The notes under the pieces were generated by a model that worked only from the letters and a program-made list of their open reading frames with translations, was not told the DNA's origin and searched no databases. Position numbers and translations under genes: made by a program. From the NCBI RefSeq assembly GCF_050947335.1, contig NW_027473719.1:101861-165860 (forward strand): a stretch of DNA of 64,000 nucleotides, read 5' to 3'. How positions within the stretch are numbered: position 1 is the stretch's first letter; every line of letters begins with the position of its first letter. Below, piece after piece: positions 25,164 through 37,315 of the stretch. Origin of the DNA: Megachile rotundata (taxonomy: Eukaryota; Arthropoda; Insecta; Hymenoptera; Megachilidae).

Positions 25164-26454
25164 TAATATGGCTAATAATATGAGTTAGATTGATAATAAT
25201 AAGAGTAATAAGTATAGTAATTGTCGTTCTATCGGTCATATAACCATAATATGGCTAATAATATGAGTTAGATTGATAACAGTGAGTGTAATAAGTATAG
25301 TAATTGTCGTTATATCGATCATATAAGCATAATATGGCTAATAATATGAGTTAGATTGATAATAATAAAAGTAATGAGTATAGTAATTGTCATCCTATCG
25401 ATCATATATGCATAATATGGCTAATAATATGAGTTAGATTGATAAGAATAAGAGTAAAAAGTATAGTAATTGTCGTTCTATCTATCATATCTGCATAATA
25501 TGGTTATTAATATGAGTTAGATTGATAATAGTGAGTGTAATAAGCATAGTAATTGTCGTTCTATCGATCATATAAGCATAATATGGCTAATAACATGAGT
25601 TAGATTGATAATAATAAGAGTAATGAGTATAGTAATTGTCGTCCTATCGATCATATAAGCATAATATGTCTAATAATGTGAGTTAGAATGATAATAATAA
25701 CAGTAATAAGTATAGTAATTGTCGTTCTATCGATCATATAAGCATAATATGGCTAATAATATGAGTTAGATTGATAATAATGAGAGTAATAAGTATAGTA
25801 ATTGTCGTTCTATCGGTCACATAACCATAATATGGCTAATAATATGAGTTAGATTGATAACAGTGAGTGTGATAAGTATAGTAATTGTCGTTATATCGAT
25901 CATATAAGCATAATATGGCTAATAATATGAGTTAGATTGATAATAATAAGAGAAATGAGTATAGTAATTGTCGTTATATCGATCATATAAGCATAATATG
26001 GCTAATAATTTGAGTTAGATTGATAATAATAAGAGTAATAAGTATAGTAATTGTCGTGTTATCGATCATATCTGCATAATATGGTTAATAATATGAGTTG
26101 GATTGATAACAGTGAGTGTGATAAGTATAGTAATTGTCGTTCTATCGATCATATGATCATAATATGGCTAATAATATGAGTTAGATTGATAATAATAAGA
26201 GTAATGAGTATAGTAATTGTCGTCCTATCGATCATATAAGCATAATATGGCTAATAATATGAGTTAGATTGATAATAATGAGAGTAATAAGTATAGTAAT
26301 TGTCGTTCTATCGATCATATAAGCATAATATGGCTAATAATATGAGTTAGATTGATAACAGTGAGTGTAATAAGTATAGTAATTGTCGTTCTATCGATCA
26401 TATGAGCATAATATGGCTAATAATATGAGTTAGATTGATAATAATGAGTGTAAT
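25164..26454 (+). repeat. 38-monomer-spaced pair, copy 2
   Basis: Partner of 22,010-23,300, offset 3,154 bp. It carries the same private markers, including GGTTATTAATATG at 25,503 and the perfect palindrome at 26,147. Past 26,454 it continues naturally into AAGTGTAGTAATTTTCG, the sequence that the first copy loses at its hybrid monomer. This copy therefore preserves the older continuation. Confidence 0.87.
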
Positions 26455-26887
26455 AAGTGTAGTAATTTTCGTTCTATCGATCATATAAGCATAATGTGGC
26501 TAATAATATGAGTTAGATTGATAATAATAAGAGTAATGAGTATAGTAATTGTCGTTATATCGATCATATAAGCATAATATGGCTAATAATTTGAGTTAGA
26601 TTGATAATAATAAGAGTAATAAGTATAGTAATTGTCGTTCTATCGATCATATCTGCATAATATGGTTAATAATATGAGTTGGATTGATAACAGTGAGTGT
26701 AATAAGTATAGTAATTGTCGTTCTATCGATCATATGAGTATAATATGGCTAATAATATGAGTTAGATTGATAATAATAAGAGTAATGAGTATAGTAATTG
26801 TCGTCCTATCGATCATATAAGCATAATATGGCTAATAATATGAGTTAGATTGATAATAATAAGAGAAATGAGTATTGTAATTGCTGT
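26455..26887 (+). repeat. Lead-in to the 11-mer pair
   Basis: Five monomers: one with AATTTTCG leading into ATAATGTGG, one with GGCTAATAATTTGAG, an ATATCTGC monomer with GAGTTGGATTG, an ATATGAGT monomer, and one with AGAGAAATGAG and TGCTGTTC. The same AATTTTCG, ATAATGTGG and AATTTGAG series is abundant after 41.5 kb. The AGAGAAATGAG/TGCTGTTC monomer recurs near 28,940, and a close relative near 31,510. Confidence 0.75.
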
Positions 26888-28713
26888 TCTATCGATCATA
26901 TAAGCATAATATGGCTAATAATATGAATTAGGTTGATAATAATAAGAGTAATGAGTCTAGTAATTGTCGTACTATCGATCATATAAGCATAATATGGCTA
27001 ATAATATGAGTTAGATTGATACTAAAGAGAGTAATAAGTATAGTAATTGTCGTTCTATCGATCATATAAGCATAATATGGGTAATAATATGAGTTAGATT
27101 GACAATAATAAGAGTAATGAGTATTGTAATTGTCGTTCTATCGATCATATAAGCATAATATGGCTAATAATATGAGTTAGATTGATAATAATAAGTGTAA
27201 TAAGTATAGTAATTGTCGTTCTATCGGTCATATAACCAAAATATGGCTAATAATATGAGTTAGATTGATAACAGTGAGTGTAATAAGAATAGTAATTGTC
27301 GTTCTATCGATCATATAAGCATAATATGGCTAATAATATGAGTTAGATTGATAACAGTGAGTGTGATAAGTATAGTAATTGTCGTTATATCGATCATATA
27401 AGCATAATATGGCTAATAATATGAGATAGATTGATAATAATAAGAGAAATGAGTATAGTAATTGTCGTTATATCGATCATATAAGCATAATATGGCTAAT
27501 AATTTGAGTTAGATTGATAATAATAAGAGTAATAAGTATAGTAATTGTCGTGTTATCGATCATATCTGCATAATATGGTTAATAATATGAGTTGGATTGA
27601 TAACAGTGAGTGTGATAAGTATAGTAATTGTCGTTCTATCGATCATATGAGCATAATATGGCTAATAATATGAGTTAGATTGATAATAATAAGAGTAATG
27701 AGTATAGTAATTGTCGTCCTATCGATCATATAAGCATAATATGGCTAATAATATGAGTTAGATTGATAATAATGAGAGTAATAAGTATAGTAATTGTCGT
27801 TCTATCGATCATATAAGCATAATATGGCTAATAATATGAATTAGGTTGATAATAATAAGAGTAATGAGTCTAGTAATTGTCGTACTATCGATCATATAAG
27901 CATAATATGGCTAATAATATGAGTTAGATTGATACTAAAGAGAGTAATAAGTATAGTAATTGTCGTTCTATCGATCATATAAGCATAATATGGGTAATAA
28001 TATGAGTTAGATTGACAATAATAAGAGTAATGAGTATTGTAATTGTCGTTCTATCGATCATATAAGCATAATATGGCTAATAATATGAGTTAGATTGATA
28101 ATAATAAGTGTAATAAGTATAGTAATTGTCGTTCTATCGGTCATATAACCAAAATATGGCTAATAATATGAGTTAGATTGATAACAGTGAGTGTAATAAG
28201 AATAGTAATTGTCGTTCTATCGATCATATAAGCATAATATGGCTAATAATATGAGTTAGATTGATAACAGTGAGTGTGATAAGTATAGTAATTGTCGTTA
28301 TATCGATCATATAAGCATAATATGGCTAATAATATGAGATAGATTGATAATAATAAGAGAAATGAGTATAGTAATTGTCGTTATATCGATCATATAAGCA
28401 TAATATGGCTAATAATTTGAGTTAGATTGATAATAATAAGAGTAATAAGTATAGTAATTGTCGTGTTATCGATCATATCTGCATAATATGGTTAATAATA
28501 TGAGTTGGATTGATAACAGTGAGTGTGATAAGTATAGTAATTGTCGTTCTATCGATCATATGAGCATAATATGGCTAATAATATGAGTTAGATTGATAAT
28601 AATAAGAGTAATGAGTATAGTAATTGTCGTCCTATCGATCATATAAGCATAATATGGCTAATAATATGAGTTAGATTGATAATAATGAGAGTAATAAGTA
28701 TAGTAATTGTCGT
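26888..28713 (+). repeat. Two tandem 913-bp 11-monomer units
   Basis: Copies lie at 26,888-27,800 and 27,801-28,713, each exactly 11 x 83. The diagnostic GAGTCTAG falls at 26,953 and 27,866. Both copies hold GAATTAGGTTG, GATACTAAAGAGAG, GGGTAATAAT, GATTGACAAT, CCAAAATATGG, GAGATAGATTG and CGTGTTATCG in the same order, and I saw no mismatch. A partial third copy of the first part begins near 28,940 with GAGTCTAG at 29,028, and a fourth has it at 31,601. Confidence 0.9.
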
Positions 28714-30546
28714 TCTATCGATCATATAAGCATAATATGGCTAATAATATGAGTTAGATTGATAACAGTGAGTGTAATAAGTATAGTAATTGTCGTTCTA
28801 TCGATCATATGAGCATAATATGGCTAATAATATGAGTTAGATTGATAATAATGAGTGTAATAAGTGTAGTAATTTTCGTTCTATCGATCATATAAGCATA
28901 ATATGGCTAATAATATGAGTTAGATTGATAATAATAAGAGAAATGAGTATTGTAATTGCTGTTCTATCGATCATATAAGCATAATATGGCTAATAATATG
29001 AATTAGGTTGATAATAATAAGAGTAATGAGTCTAGTAATTGTCGTACTATCGATCATATAAGCATAATATGGCTAATAATATGAGTTAGATTGATACTAA
29101 AGAGAGTAATAAGTATAGTAATTGTCGTTCTATCGATCATATAAGCATAATATGGGTAATAATATGAGTTAGATTGACAATAATAAGAGTAATGAGTATT
29201 GTAATTGTCGTTCTATCGATCATATAAGCATAATATGGCTAATAATATGAGTTAGATTGATAATAATAAGTGTAATAAGTATAGTAATTGTCGTTCTATC
29301 GGTCATATAACCAAAATATGGCTAATAATATGAGCTAGATTGATAACAGTGAGTGTAATAAGAATAGTAATTGTCGTTCTATCGATCATATAAGCATAAT
29401 ATGGCTAATAATATGAGTTAGATTGATAATAGTAAAAGTAGTAAGTATAGTACTTGTCGTTCTATCGATCATATAAGCACAATATGGCTAATAATATGAG
29501 TTAGATTGATAATAGTAAGAGTAATGAGTATAGTAATTGTCGTCCTATCGATCATAAAAGCATAATATGGCTAATAATATGAGTTAGATTGATAATAATA
29601 AGAGTAATAAGTATAGTACTTGCCGTTCTATCGGTCATATAACCATAATATGGCTAATAATATGAGTTAGATTGATAACAGTGAGTGTAATAAGTATTGT
29701 AATTGTCGTTATATCGATCATATAAGCATAATATGGCTAATAATATGAGTAAGATTGATAATAATAAGAGTAATGAGTATAGTAATTGTCGTCCTATCGA
29801 TCATATAAGCATTATATGGCTAATAATATGAGTTAGATTGATGAGAATAAGAGTAATAAGTATAGTAATTGTCGTTCTATCGATCATATCTGCATAATAT
29901 GGTTAATAATATGAGTTAGATTGATAATAGTGAGTGTAATAAGCATAGTAATTGTCGTTCTATCGATCATATAAGCATAATATGGCTAATAATATGAGTT
30001 AGATTTATAATAATAAGAGTAATGAGTATAGTAATTGTCGTCCTATCGATCATATAAGCGTAATATGGCTAATAATATGAGTTAGATTGATAATAATAAG
30101 AGTAATAAGTATAGTAATTGTCGTACTATCGATCATATAAGCATAATATGGCTAATAATATGAGTTAGATTGATAATAAAGAGAGTAATAAGTGAAGTAA
30201 TTGTCGTTCTATCGATCATATAAGCATAATATGGCTAATAATATGAGTTAGATTGATAATAATAAGAGAAATGAGGATAGTAATTGTCGTCCTATCGATC
30301 ATATAAGCATAATATGGCTAATAAAATGAGTTAGATTGATAATAATAAGTGTAATAAGTATAGTAATTGTCGTTCTATCGGTCATATAACCATAATATGG
30401 CTAATAATATGAGTTAGATTGATTACAGTGAGTGTAATAAGTTTAGTAATTGTCGTTATATCGATCATATAAGCATAATATGGCTAATAATATGAGTTAG
30501 ATTGATTACAGTGAGTGTAATAAGTTTAGTAATTGTCGTTATATCG
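28714..30546 (+). repeat. Partial third 11-mer copy and cassette relatives
   Basis: From about 28,860 the sequence repeats the 26,455-27,330 series (GAGTCTAG at 29,028, 25 monomers after the first). Near 29,410 it switches to AGTAAAAGTAGTAAG, CACAATATGG, ATCATAAAAG, ACTTGCCG, GAGTAAGATTG, GATGAGAATAAG and AAGCGTAAT, a series like that around 5,340-6,010. From 30,140 come AAAGAGAG and AGTGAAG monomers. A pair of near-identical GATTACAGTGAG monomers (near 30,421 and 30,504) forms a one-monomer duplication; GATTACAG in place of GATAACAG was not seen elsewhere. Confidence 0.78.
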
Positions 30547-33202
30547 ATCATATAAGCATAATATGGCTAATAATATGAGTTAGATTGATAATAATGAGAG
30601 TAATAAGTATAGTAATTGTCGTTATATCGATCATATAAGCATAATATGGCTAATAATATGAGTTAGATTGATAATAATAAGAGTAATGAGTATAGTAATT
30701 GTGATCCTATCGATCATATATGCATAATATGGCTAATAATATGAGTTAGATTGATAAGAATAAGAGTAAAAAGTATAGTAATTGTCGTTCTATCTATCAT
30801 ATCTGCATAATATGGCTAATAATATGAGTTAGATTGATAATAGTGAGTGTAATAAGCATAGTAATTGTCGTTCTATCGATCATATAAGCATAATATGGCT
30901 AATAATATGAGTTAGATTGATAATAATAAGAGTAATGAGTATAGTAATTGTTGTCCTATCGAACATATAAGCATAATATGGCTAATAATATGAGTTAGAT
31001 TGATAATAATAAGAGTAATGAGTATAGTAATTGTCGTCCTATCGATCATATAAGCATAATATGGCTAATAATATGCGTTAGATTGATAATAATGAGAGTA
31101 ATAAGTATAGTAATTGTCGTTCTATCGATCATATAAGCATAATATGGCTAATAATATGAGTTAGATTGATAACAGTGAGTGTAATAAGTATAGTAATTGT
31201 CGTTCTATCGATCATATGAGCATAATATGGCTAATAATATGAGTTAGACTGATAATAATGAGTGTAATAAGTGTAGTAATTTTCGTTCTATCGATCATAT
31301 AAGCATAATGTGGCTAATAATATGAGTTAGATTGATAATAATAAGAGTAATGAGTGTAGTAATTGTCGTTATATCGATCATGTGAGCATAATATGGCTAA
31401 TAATTTGAGTTAGATTGATAATAATAAGAGTAATAAGTGTAGTAATTTTCGTCCTATCGATCATATAAGCATAATATGGCAAATAATATGAGTTAGATTG
31501 ATAATAATAAGAGTAATGAGTATTGTAATTGCTGTTCTATCGATCATATAAGCATAATATGGCTAATAATATGAATTAGGTTGATAATAATAAGAGTAAT
31601 GAGTCTAGTAATTGTCGTACTATCGATCATATAAGCATAATATGGCTAATAATATGAGTTAGATTGATACTAAAGAGAGTAATAAGTATAGTAATTGTCG
31701 TTCTATCGATCATATAAGCATAATATGGCTAATAATATGAGTTAGATTGACAATAATAAGAGTAATAAGTATAGTACTTGCCGTTCTATCGGTCATATAA
31801 CCATAATATGGCTAATAATATGAGTTAGATTGATAATAATAAGAGTAATGAGTATAGCAATTGTCGTCCTATCGACCATATAAGCATTATATGGCTAATA
31901 ATATGAGTTAGATTGATGAGAATAAGAGTAATAAGTATAGTAATTGTCGTTCTATCGATCATATCTGCATAATATGGTTAAGAATATGAGTTAGATTGAT
32001 AATAGCGAGTGTAATAAGCATAGTAATTGTCGTTCTATCGATCATATAAGCATAATATGGCTAATAATATGAGTTAGATTTATAATAATAAGAGTAATGA
32101 GTATAGTAATTGTCGTCCTATCGATCATATAAGCGTAATATGGCTAATAATATGAGTTAGATTGATAATAATAAGAGTAATAAGTATAGTAATTGTCGTT
32201 CTATCGATCATATCTGCATAATATGGTCAATAATATGAGTTAGATTGATAATAGTGAGTGTAATGAGTATAGTAATTGTCGTCCTATCGATCATATAAGC
32301 ATAATATGGCTAATAATTTGAGTTAGATTGATAACAATAAGAGTAATGAGTATAGTAATTGTCGTCCTATCGATCGTATAAGCATAATATGGCTAATAAT
32401 ATGAGTTAGATTGATAATAATAAAAGTAATGAGTATAGTAATTGTCATCCTATCGATCATATATGCATAATATGGCTAATAATATGAGTTAGATTGATAA
32501 GAATAACAGTAAAAAGTATAGTAATTGTCGTTCTATCTATCATATCTGCATAATATGGTTAATAATATGAGTTAGATTGATAATAGTGAGTGTAATAAGC
32601 ATAGTAATTGTCGTTCTATCGATCATATAAGCATAATATGGCTAATAACATGAGTTAGATTGATAATAATAAGAGTAATGAGTATAGTAATTGTCGTCCT
32701 ATCGATCATATAAGCATAATACGGCTAATAATATGAGTTAGATTGATAATAATAAGAGTAATAAGTATAGTAATTGTCGTTCTATCGGTCATATAACCAT
32801 AATATGGCTAATAACATGAGTTAGATTGATAATAATAAGAGTAATGAGTATAGTAATTGTCGTCCTATCGATCATATAAGCATAATACGGCTAATAATAT
32901 GAGTTAGATTGATAATAATAAGAGTAATAAGTATAGTAATTGTCGTTCTATCGGTCATATAACCATAATATGGCTAATAACATGAGTTAGATTGATAACA
33001 GTGAGTGTAATAAGTATAGTAATTGTCGTTATATCGATCATATAAGCATAATATGGCTAATAATATGAGTTAGATTGATAATAATGAGAGGATTAAGTAT
33101 AGTAATTGTCGTTCTATCGATCATATAAGCATAATATGGCTAATAATATGAGTTAGATTGATAATAATGAGAGTAATAAGTATAGTAATTGTCGTTATAT
33201 CG
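30547..33202 (+). repeat. Partial 31-monomer relationships and mixed monomers
   Basis: The series at 30,547-31,020 (GTGATCC at 30,701, ATATATGC, ATATCTGC with GGCTAAT, TGTTGTCC, GAACATATAAG) recurs 2,573 bp later at 33,120-33,590. The GAGTCTAG markers at 29,028 and 31,601 are separated by the same 2,573 bp (31 monomers). A hybrid monomer near 31,751-31,776 joins GATTGACAAT to ACTTGCCG and skips five monomers present near 29,180-29,600. Unusual single variants include GGCAAATAAT (31,479), GGTCAATAAT (32,226) and AATAGCGAG (32,001). Confidence 0.75.
32638..32995 (+). repeat. Dimer duplication marked by AATACGGCT
   Basis: The rare ACGG (for ATGG) occurs at 32,721 and 32,887, exactly 166 bp apart. 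It lies in the first monomer after an AACATGAG monomer. The two-monomer sequence around it is the same both times, which indicates a local duplication of two monomers. The same substitution near 40,525 sits in a GTCATATAACC monomer and is probably independent. Confidence 0.85.
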
Positions 33203-34364
33203 ATCATATAAGCATAATATGGCTAATAATATGAGTTAGATTGATAATAATAAGAGTAATGAGTATAGTAATTGTGATCCTATCGATCATATATGCATAA
33301 TATGGCTAATAATATGAGTTAGATTGATAAGAATAAGAGTAAAAAGTATAGTAATTGTCGTTCTATCTATCATATCTGCATAATATGGCTAATAATATGA
33401 GTTAGATTGATAATAGTGAGTGTAATAAGCATAGTAATTGTCGTTCTATCGATCATATAAGCATAATATGGCTAATAATATGAGTTAGATTGATAATAAT
33501 AAGAGTAATGAGTATAGTAATTGTTGTCCTATCGAACATATAAGCATAATATGGCTAATAATATGAGTTAGATTGATAATAATAAGAGTAATAAGTATAG
33601 TAATTGTCGTTCTATCGGTCATATAACCATAATATGGCTAATAATATGAGTTAGATTGATAACAGTGAGTGTAATAAGTATAGTAATTGTCGTTATATCG
33701 ATCATATAAGCATAATATGGCTAATAATATGAGTTAGATTGATAATAATAAGAGTAATGAGTATAGTAATTGTCGTCCTATCGATCATATAAGCATAATA
33801 TGGCTAATAATATGAGTTAGATTGATAATAATAAGAGTAATGAGTATAGTAATTGTGATCCTATCGATCATATATGCATAATATGGCTAATAATATGAGT
33901 TAGATTGATAAGAATAAGAGTAAAAAGTATAGTAATTGTCGTTCTATCTATCATATCTGCATAATATGGCTAATAATATGAGTTAGATTGATAATAGTGA
34001 GTGTAATAAGCATAGTAATTGTCGTTCTATCGATCATATAAGCATAATATGGCTAATAATATGAGTTAGATTGATAATAATAAGAGTAATGAGTATAGTA
34101 ATTGTTGTCCTATCGAACATATAAGCATAATATGGCTAATAATATGAGTTAGATTGATAATAATAAGAGTAATAAGTATAGTAATTGTCGTTCTATCGGT
34201 CATATAACCATAATATGGCTAATAATATGAGTTAGATTGATAACAGTGAGTGTAATAAGTATAGTAATTGTCGTTATATCGATCATATAAGCATAATATG
34301 GCTAATAATATGAGTTAGATTGATAATAATAAGAGTAATGAGTATAGTAATTGTCATCCTATCG
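33203..34364 (+). repeat. Two tandem 581-bp heptamer units
   Basis: Units lie at 33,203-33,783 and 33,784-34,364, seven monomers each. The GTGATCC marker falls at 33,274 and 33,855. Order in each: GTGATCC, ATATATGC with AAAAAG, ATATCTGC with GGCTAAT, TGTTGTCC, GAACATATAAG, GTCATATAACC with CAGTGAGTG, and a TAATAAGAG monomer. The only difference I saw is GTCGTCC at the end of the first unit against GTCATCC at the end of the second. The first five monomers also occur once at 30,630-31,044. Confidence 0.92.
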
Positions 34365-34954
34365 ATCATATAAGCATAATATGGCTAATAATATGAGTTA
34401 GATTGATAATAATGAGAGTAATAAGTATAGTAATTGTCGTTCTATCGATCATATAAGCATAATATGGCTAATAATATGAGTTAGATTGATAATAATAAGT
34501 GTAATAAGTATAGTAATTGTCGTTCTATCGGTCATATAACCAAAATATGGCTAATAATATGAGTTAGATTGATAACAGTGAGTGTAATAAGAATAGTAAT
34601 TGTCGTTCTATCGATCATATAAGCATAATATGGCTAATAATATGAGTTAGATTGATAATAGTAAAAGTAGTAAGTATAGTACTTGTCGTTCTATCGATCA
34701 TATAAGCACAATATGGCTAATAATATGAGTTAGATTGATAATAGTAAGAGTAATGAGTATAGTAATTGTCGTCCTATCGATCATAAAAGCATAATATGGC
34801 TAATAATATGAGTTAGATTGATAATAATAAGAGTAATAAGTATAGTACTTGCCGTTCTATCGGTCATATAACCATAATATGGCTAATAATATGAGTTAGA
34901 TTGATAACAGTGAGTGTAATAAGTATTGTAATTGTCGTTATATCGATCATATAA
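34365..34954 (+). repeat. Lead-in to cassette copy B
   Basis: Seven monomers in the order AATGAGAG, AATAAGTG, CCAAAATATGG with AAGAATAG, AGTAAAAGTAGTAAG, CACAATATGG with AGTAAGAG, ATCATAAAAG with ACTTGCCG, and GTCATATAACC with GTATTGTAATTG. This is the same order as about 29,250-29,720, so it is another partial copy of that stretch. Confidence 0.75.
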
Positions 34955-37315
34955 GCATAATATGGCTAATAATATGAGTTAGATTGATAATAATAAGAGT
35001 AATGAGTATAGTAATTGTCGTCCTATCGATCATATAAGCATAATATGGCTAATAATATGAGTTAGATTGATAATAAAGAGTGTAATAAGTATAGTAATTG
35101 TCGTTCTATCGATCATATAAGCATAATATGGCTAATAATATGAGTTAGATTGATAATAATAAGAGTAATGAGTATTGTAATTGTCGTTCTATCGATCATA
35201 TAAGCATAATATGGCTAATCATATGAGTTAGATTGATAATAGTAAAAGTAGTAAGTATAGTACTTGTCGTTCTATCGATCATATAAGCACAATATGGCTA
35301 ATAATATGAGTTAGATTGATAATAGTAAGAGTAATGAGTATAGTAATTGTCGTCCTATCGATCATATAAGCATAATATGGCTAATAATATGAGTTAGATT
35401 GATAACAGTGAGTGTAATAAGTTTAGTAATTGTCGTTATATCGATCATATAAGCATAATATGGCTAATAATATGAGTTAGATTGATAATAATATGAGTAA
35501 TGAGAACAGTAATTGTCGTTCTATCGATCATATAAGCATAATATGGCTAATAATATGAGTTAGATTGATAATAATAAGAGTAACAAGCATAGTAATTGTC
35601 ATTCTATCGGCCATATAACCATAATATGGCTAATAATATGAGTTAGATTGATAATAATGAGAGTAATAAGTATAGTAATTGTCGTTCTATCGATCATATA
35701 AACATAATATGGCTAATAATATGAGTTAGATTGATAACAATGAGAGTAATAAGTATAGTAATTGTCCTTCTATCGGTCATATAACCAAAATATGGCTAAT
35801 AATATGAGTTAGATTGATAACAGTGAGTGTAATAAGAACAGTAATTGTCGTTCTATCGATCATATAAGCATAATATGGCTAATAATATGAGTTAGATTGA
35901 TAATAGTAAAAGTAGTAAGTATAGTACTTGTCGTTCTATCGATCATATAAGCACAATATGGCTAATAATATGAGTTAGATTAATAATAGTAAGAGGATTG
36001 AGTATAGTAATTGTCGTCCTATCGATCATAAAAGCATAATATGGCTAATAATATGAGTTAGATTGATAATAATAAGATTAATAAGTATAGTACTTGCCGT
36101 TCTATCGGTCATATAACCATAATATGGCTAATAATATGAGTTAGATTGATAACAGTGAGTGTAATAAGTATTGTAATTGTCGTTATATCGATCATATAAG
36201 CATAATATGGCTAATAATATGAGTTAAATTGATAATAATAAGAGTAATAAGTATAGTAATTGTCGTTCTATCGATCATATGTGCATAATATGGTTAATAA
36301 TATGAGTTAGATTGATAATAGTGAGTGTAATAAGCATAGTAATTGTCGTTCTATCGATCATATAAGCATAATATGGCTCATGATATGAGTTAGATTTATA
36401 ATAATAAGAGTAATGAGTATAGTAATTGTCGTCCTATCGATCATATAAGCGTAATATGGCTAATAATATGAGTTAGATTGATAATAATAAGAGTAATAAG
36501 TATAGTAATTGTCGTTCTATCGGTCATATAACCATAATATGGTTAAATAATATGAGTTAGATTGATAACAGTGAGTGTAATAAGTATAGTAATTGTCGTT
36601 CTATCGATCATATAAGCATAATATGGCTAATAATATGAGTTAGATTGATAATAATAAGATTAATAAGTATAGTAACTGTCGTTCTACGGATCATATAAGC
36701 ATAATATGGCTAATAATTTGAGTTAGAATGATAATAATAAGAGTAATGAGTATAGTAATTGTCGTCCTATCGATCGTATAAGCATAATATGGCTAATAAT
36801 ATGAGTTAGATTGATTATGATAAGAGTAATGAGTATAGTAATTGTCCTTCTATCGGTCATATAACCAAAATATGGCTAATAATATGAGTTAGATTGATAA
36901 CAGTGAGTGTGATAAGAATAGTAATTGTCGTTCTATCGATCATATAAGCATAATATGGCTAATAATATGAGTTAGATTGATAATAGTAAAAGTAGTAAGT
37001 ATAGTACTTGTCGTTCTATCGATCATATAAGCACAATATGGCTAATAATATGAGTTAGATTGATAATAGTAAGAGGATTGAGTATAGTAATTGTCGTTGT
37101 ATCGATCATAAAAGCATAATATGGCTAATAATATGAGTTAGATTGATAATACTAAGAGTAATGAGTATAGTAATTGTCGTCCTATCGATCATATAAGCAT
37201 AATATGGCTAATAAAATGTGTTAGATTGATAATAATAAGTGTAATAAGTATAGTAATTGTCGTTCTATCGGTCACATAACCATAATATGGCTAATAATAT
37301 GAGTTAGATTGATAA
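34955..37315 (+). repeat. Cassette family, copy B
   Basis: Partner of 17,857-20,217, offset 17,098 bp (206 monomers). Private changes in this copy include GAGAACAG (about 35,502), AACAAGCATAG, GATTATGATAAG (36,813) and GTCGTTGTATC. It contains an 84-bp GGTTAAAT monomer at 36,543. It ends at 37,316, where AATAGTAAAAG replaces AACAGTGAG. The next family member has its insertion marker 3,237 bp on, at 39,780. Confidence 0.88.
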
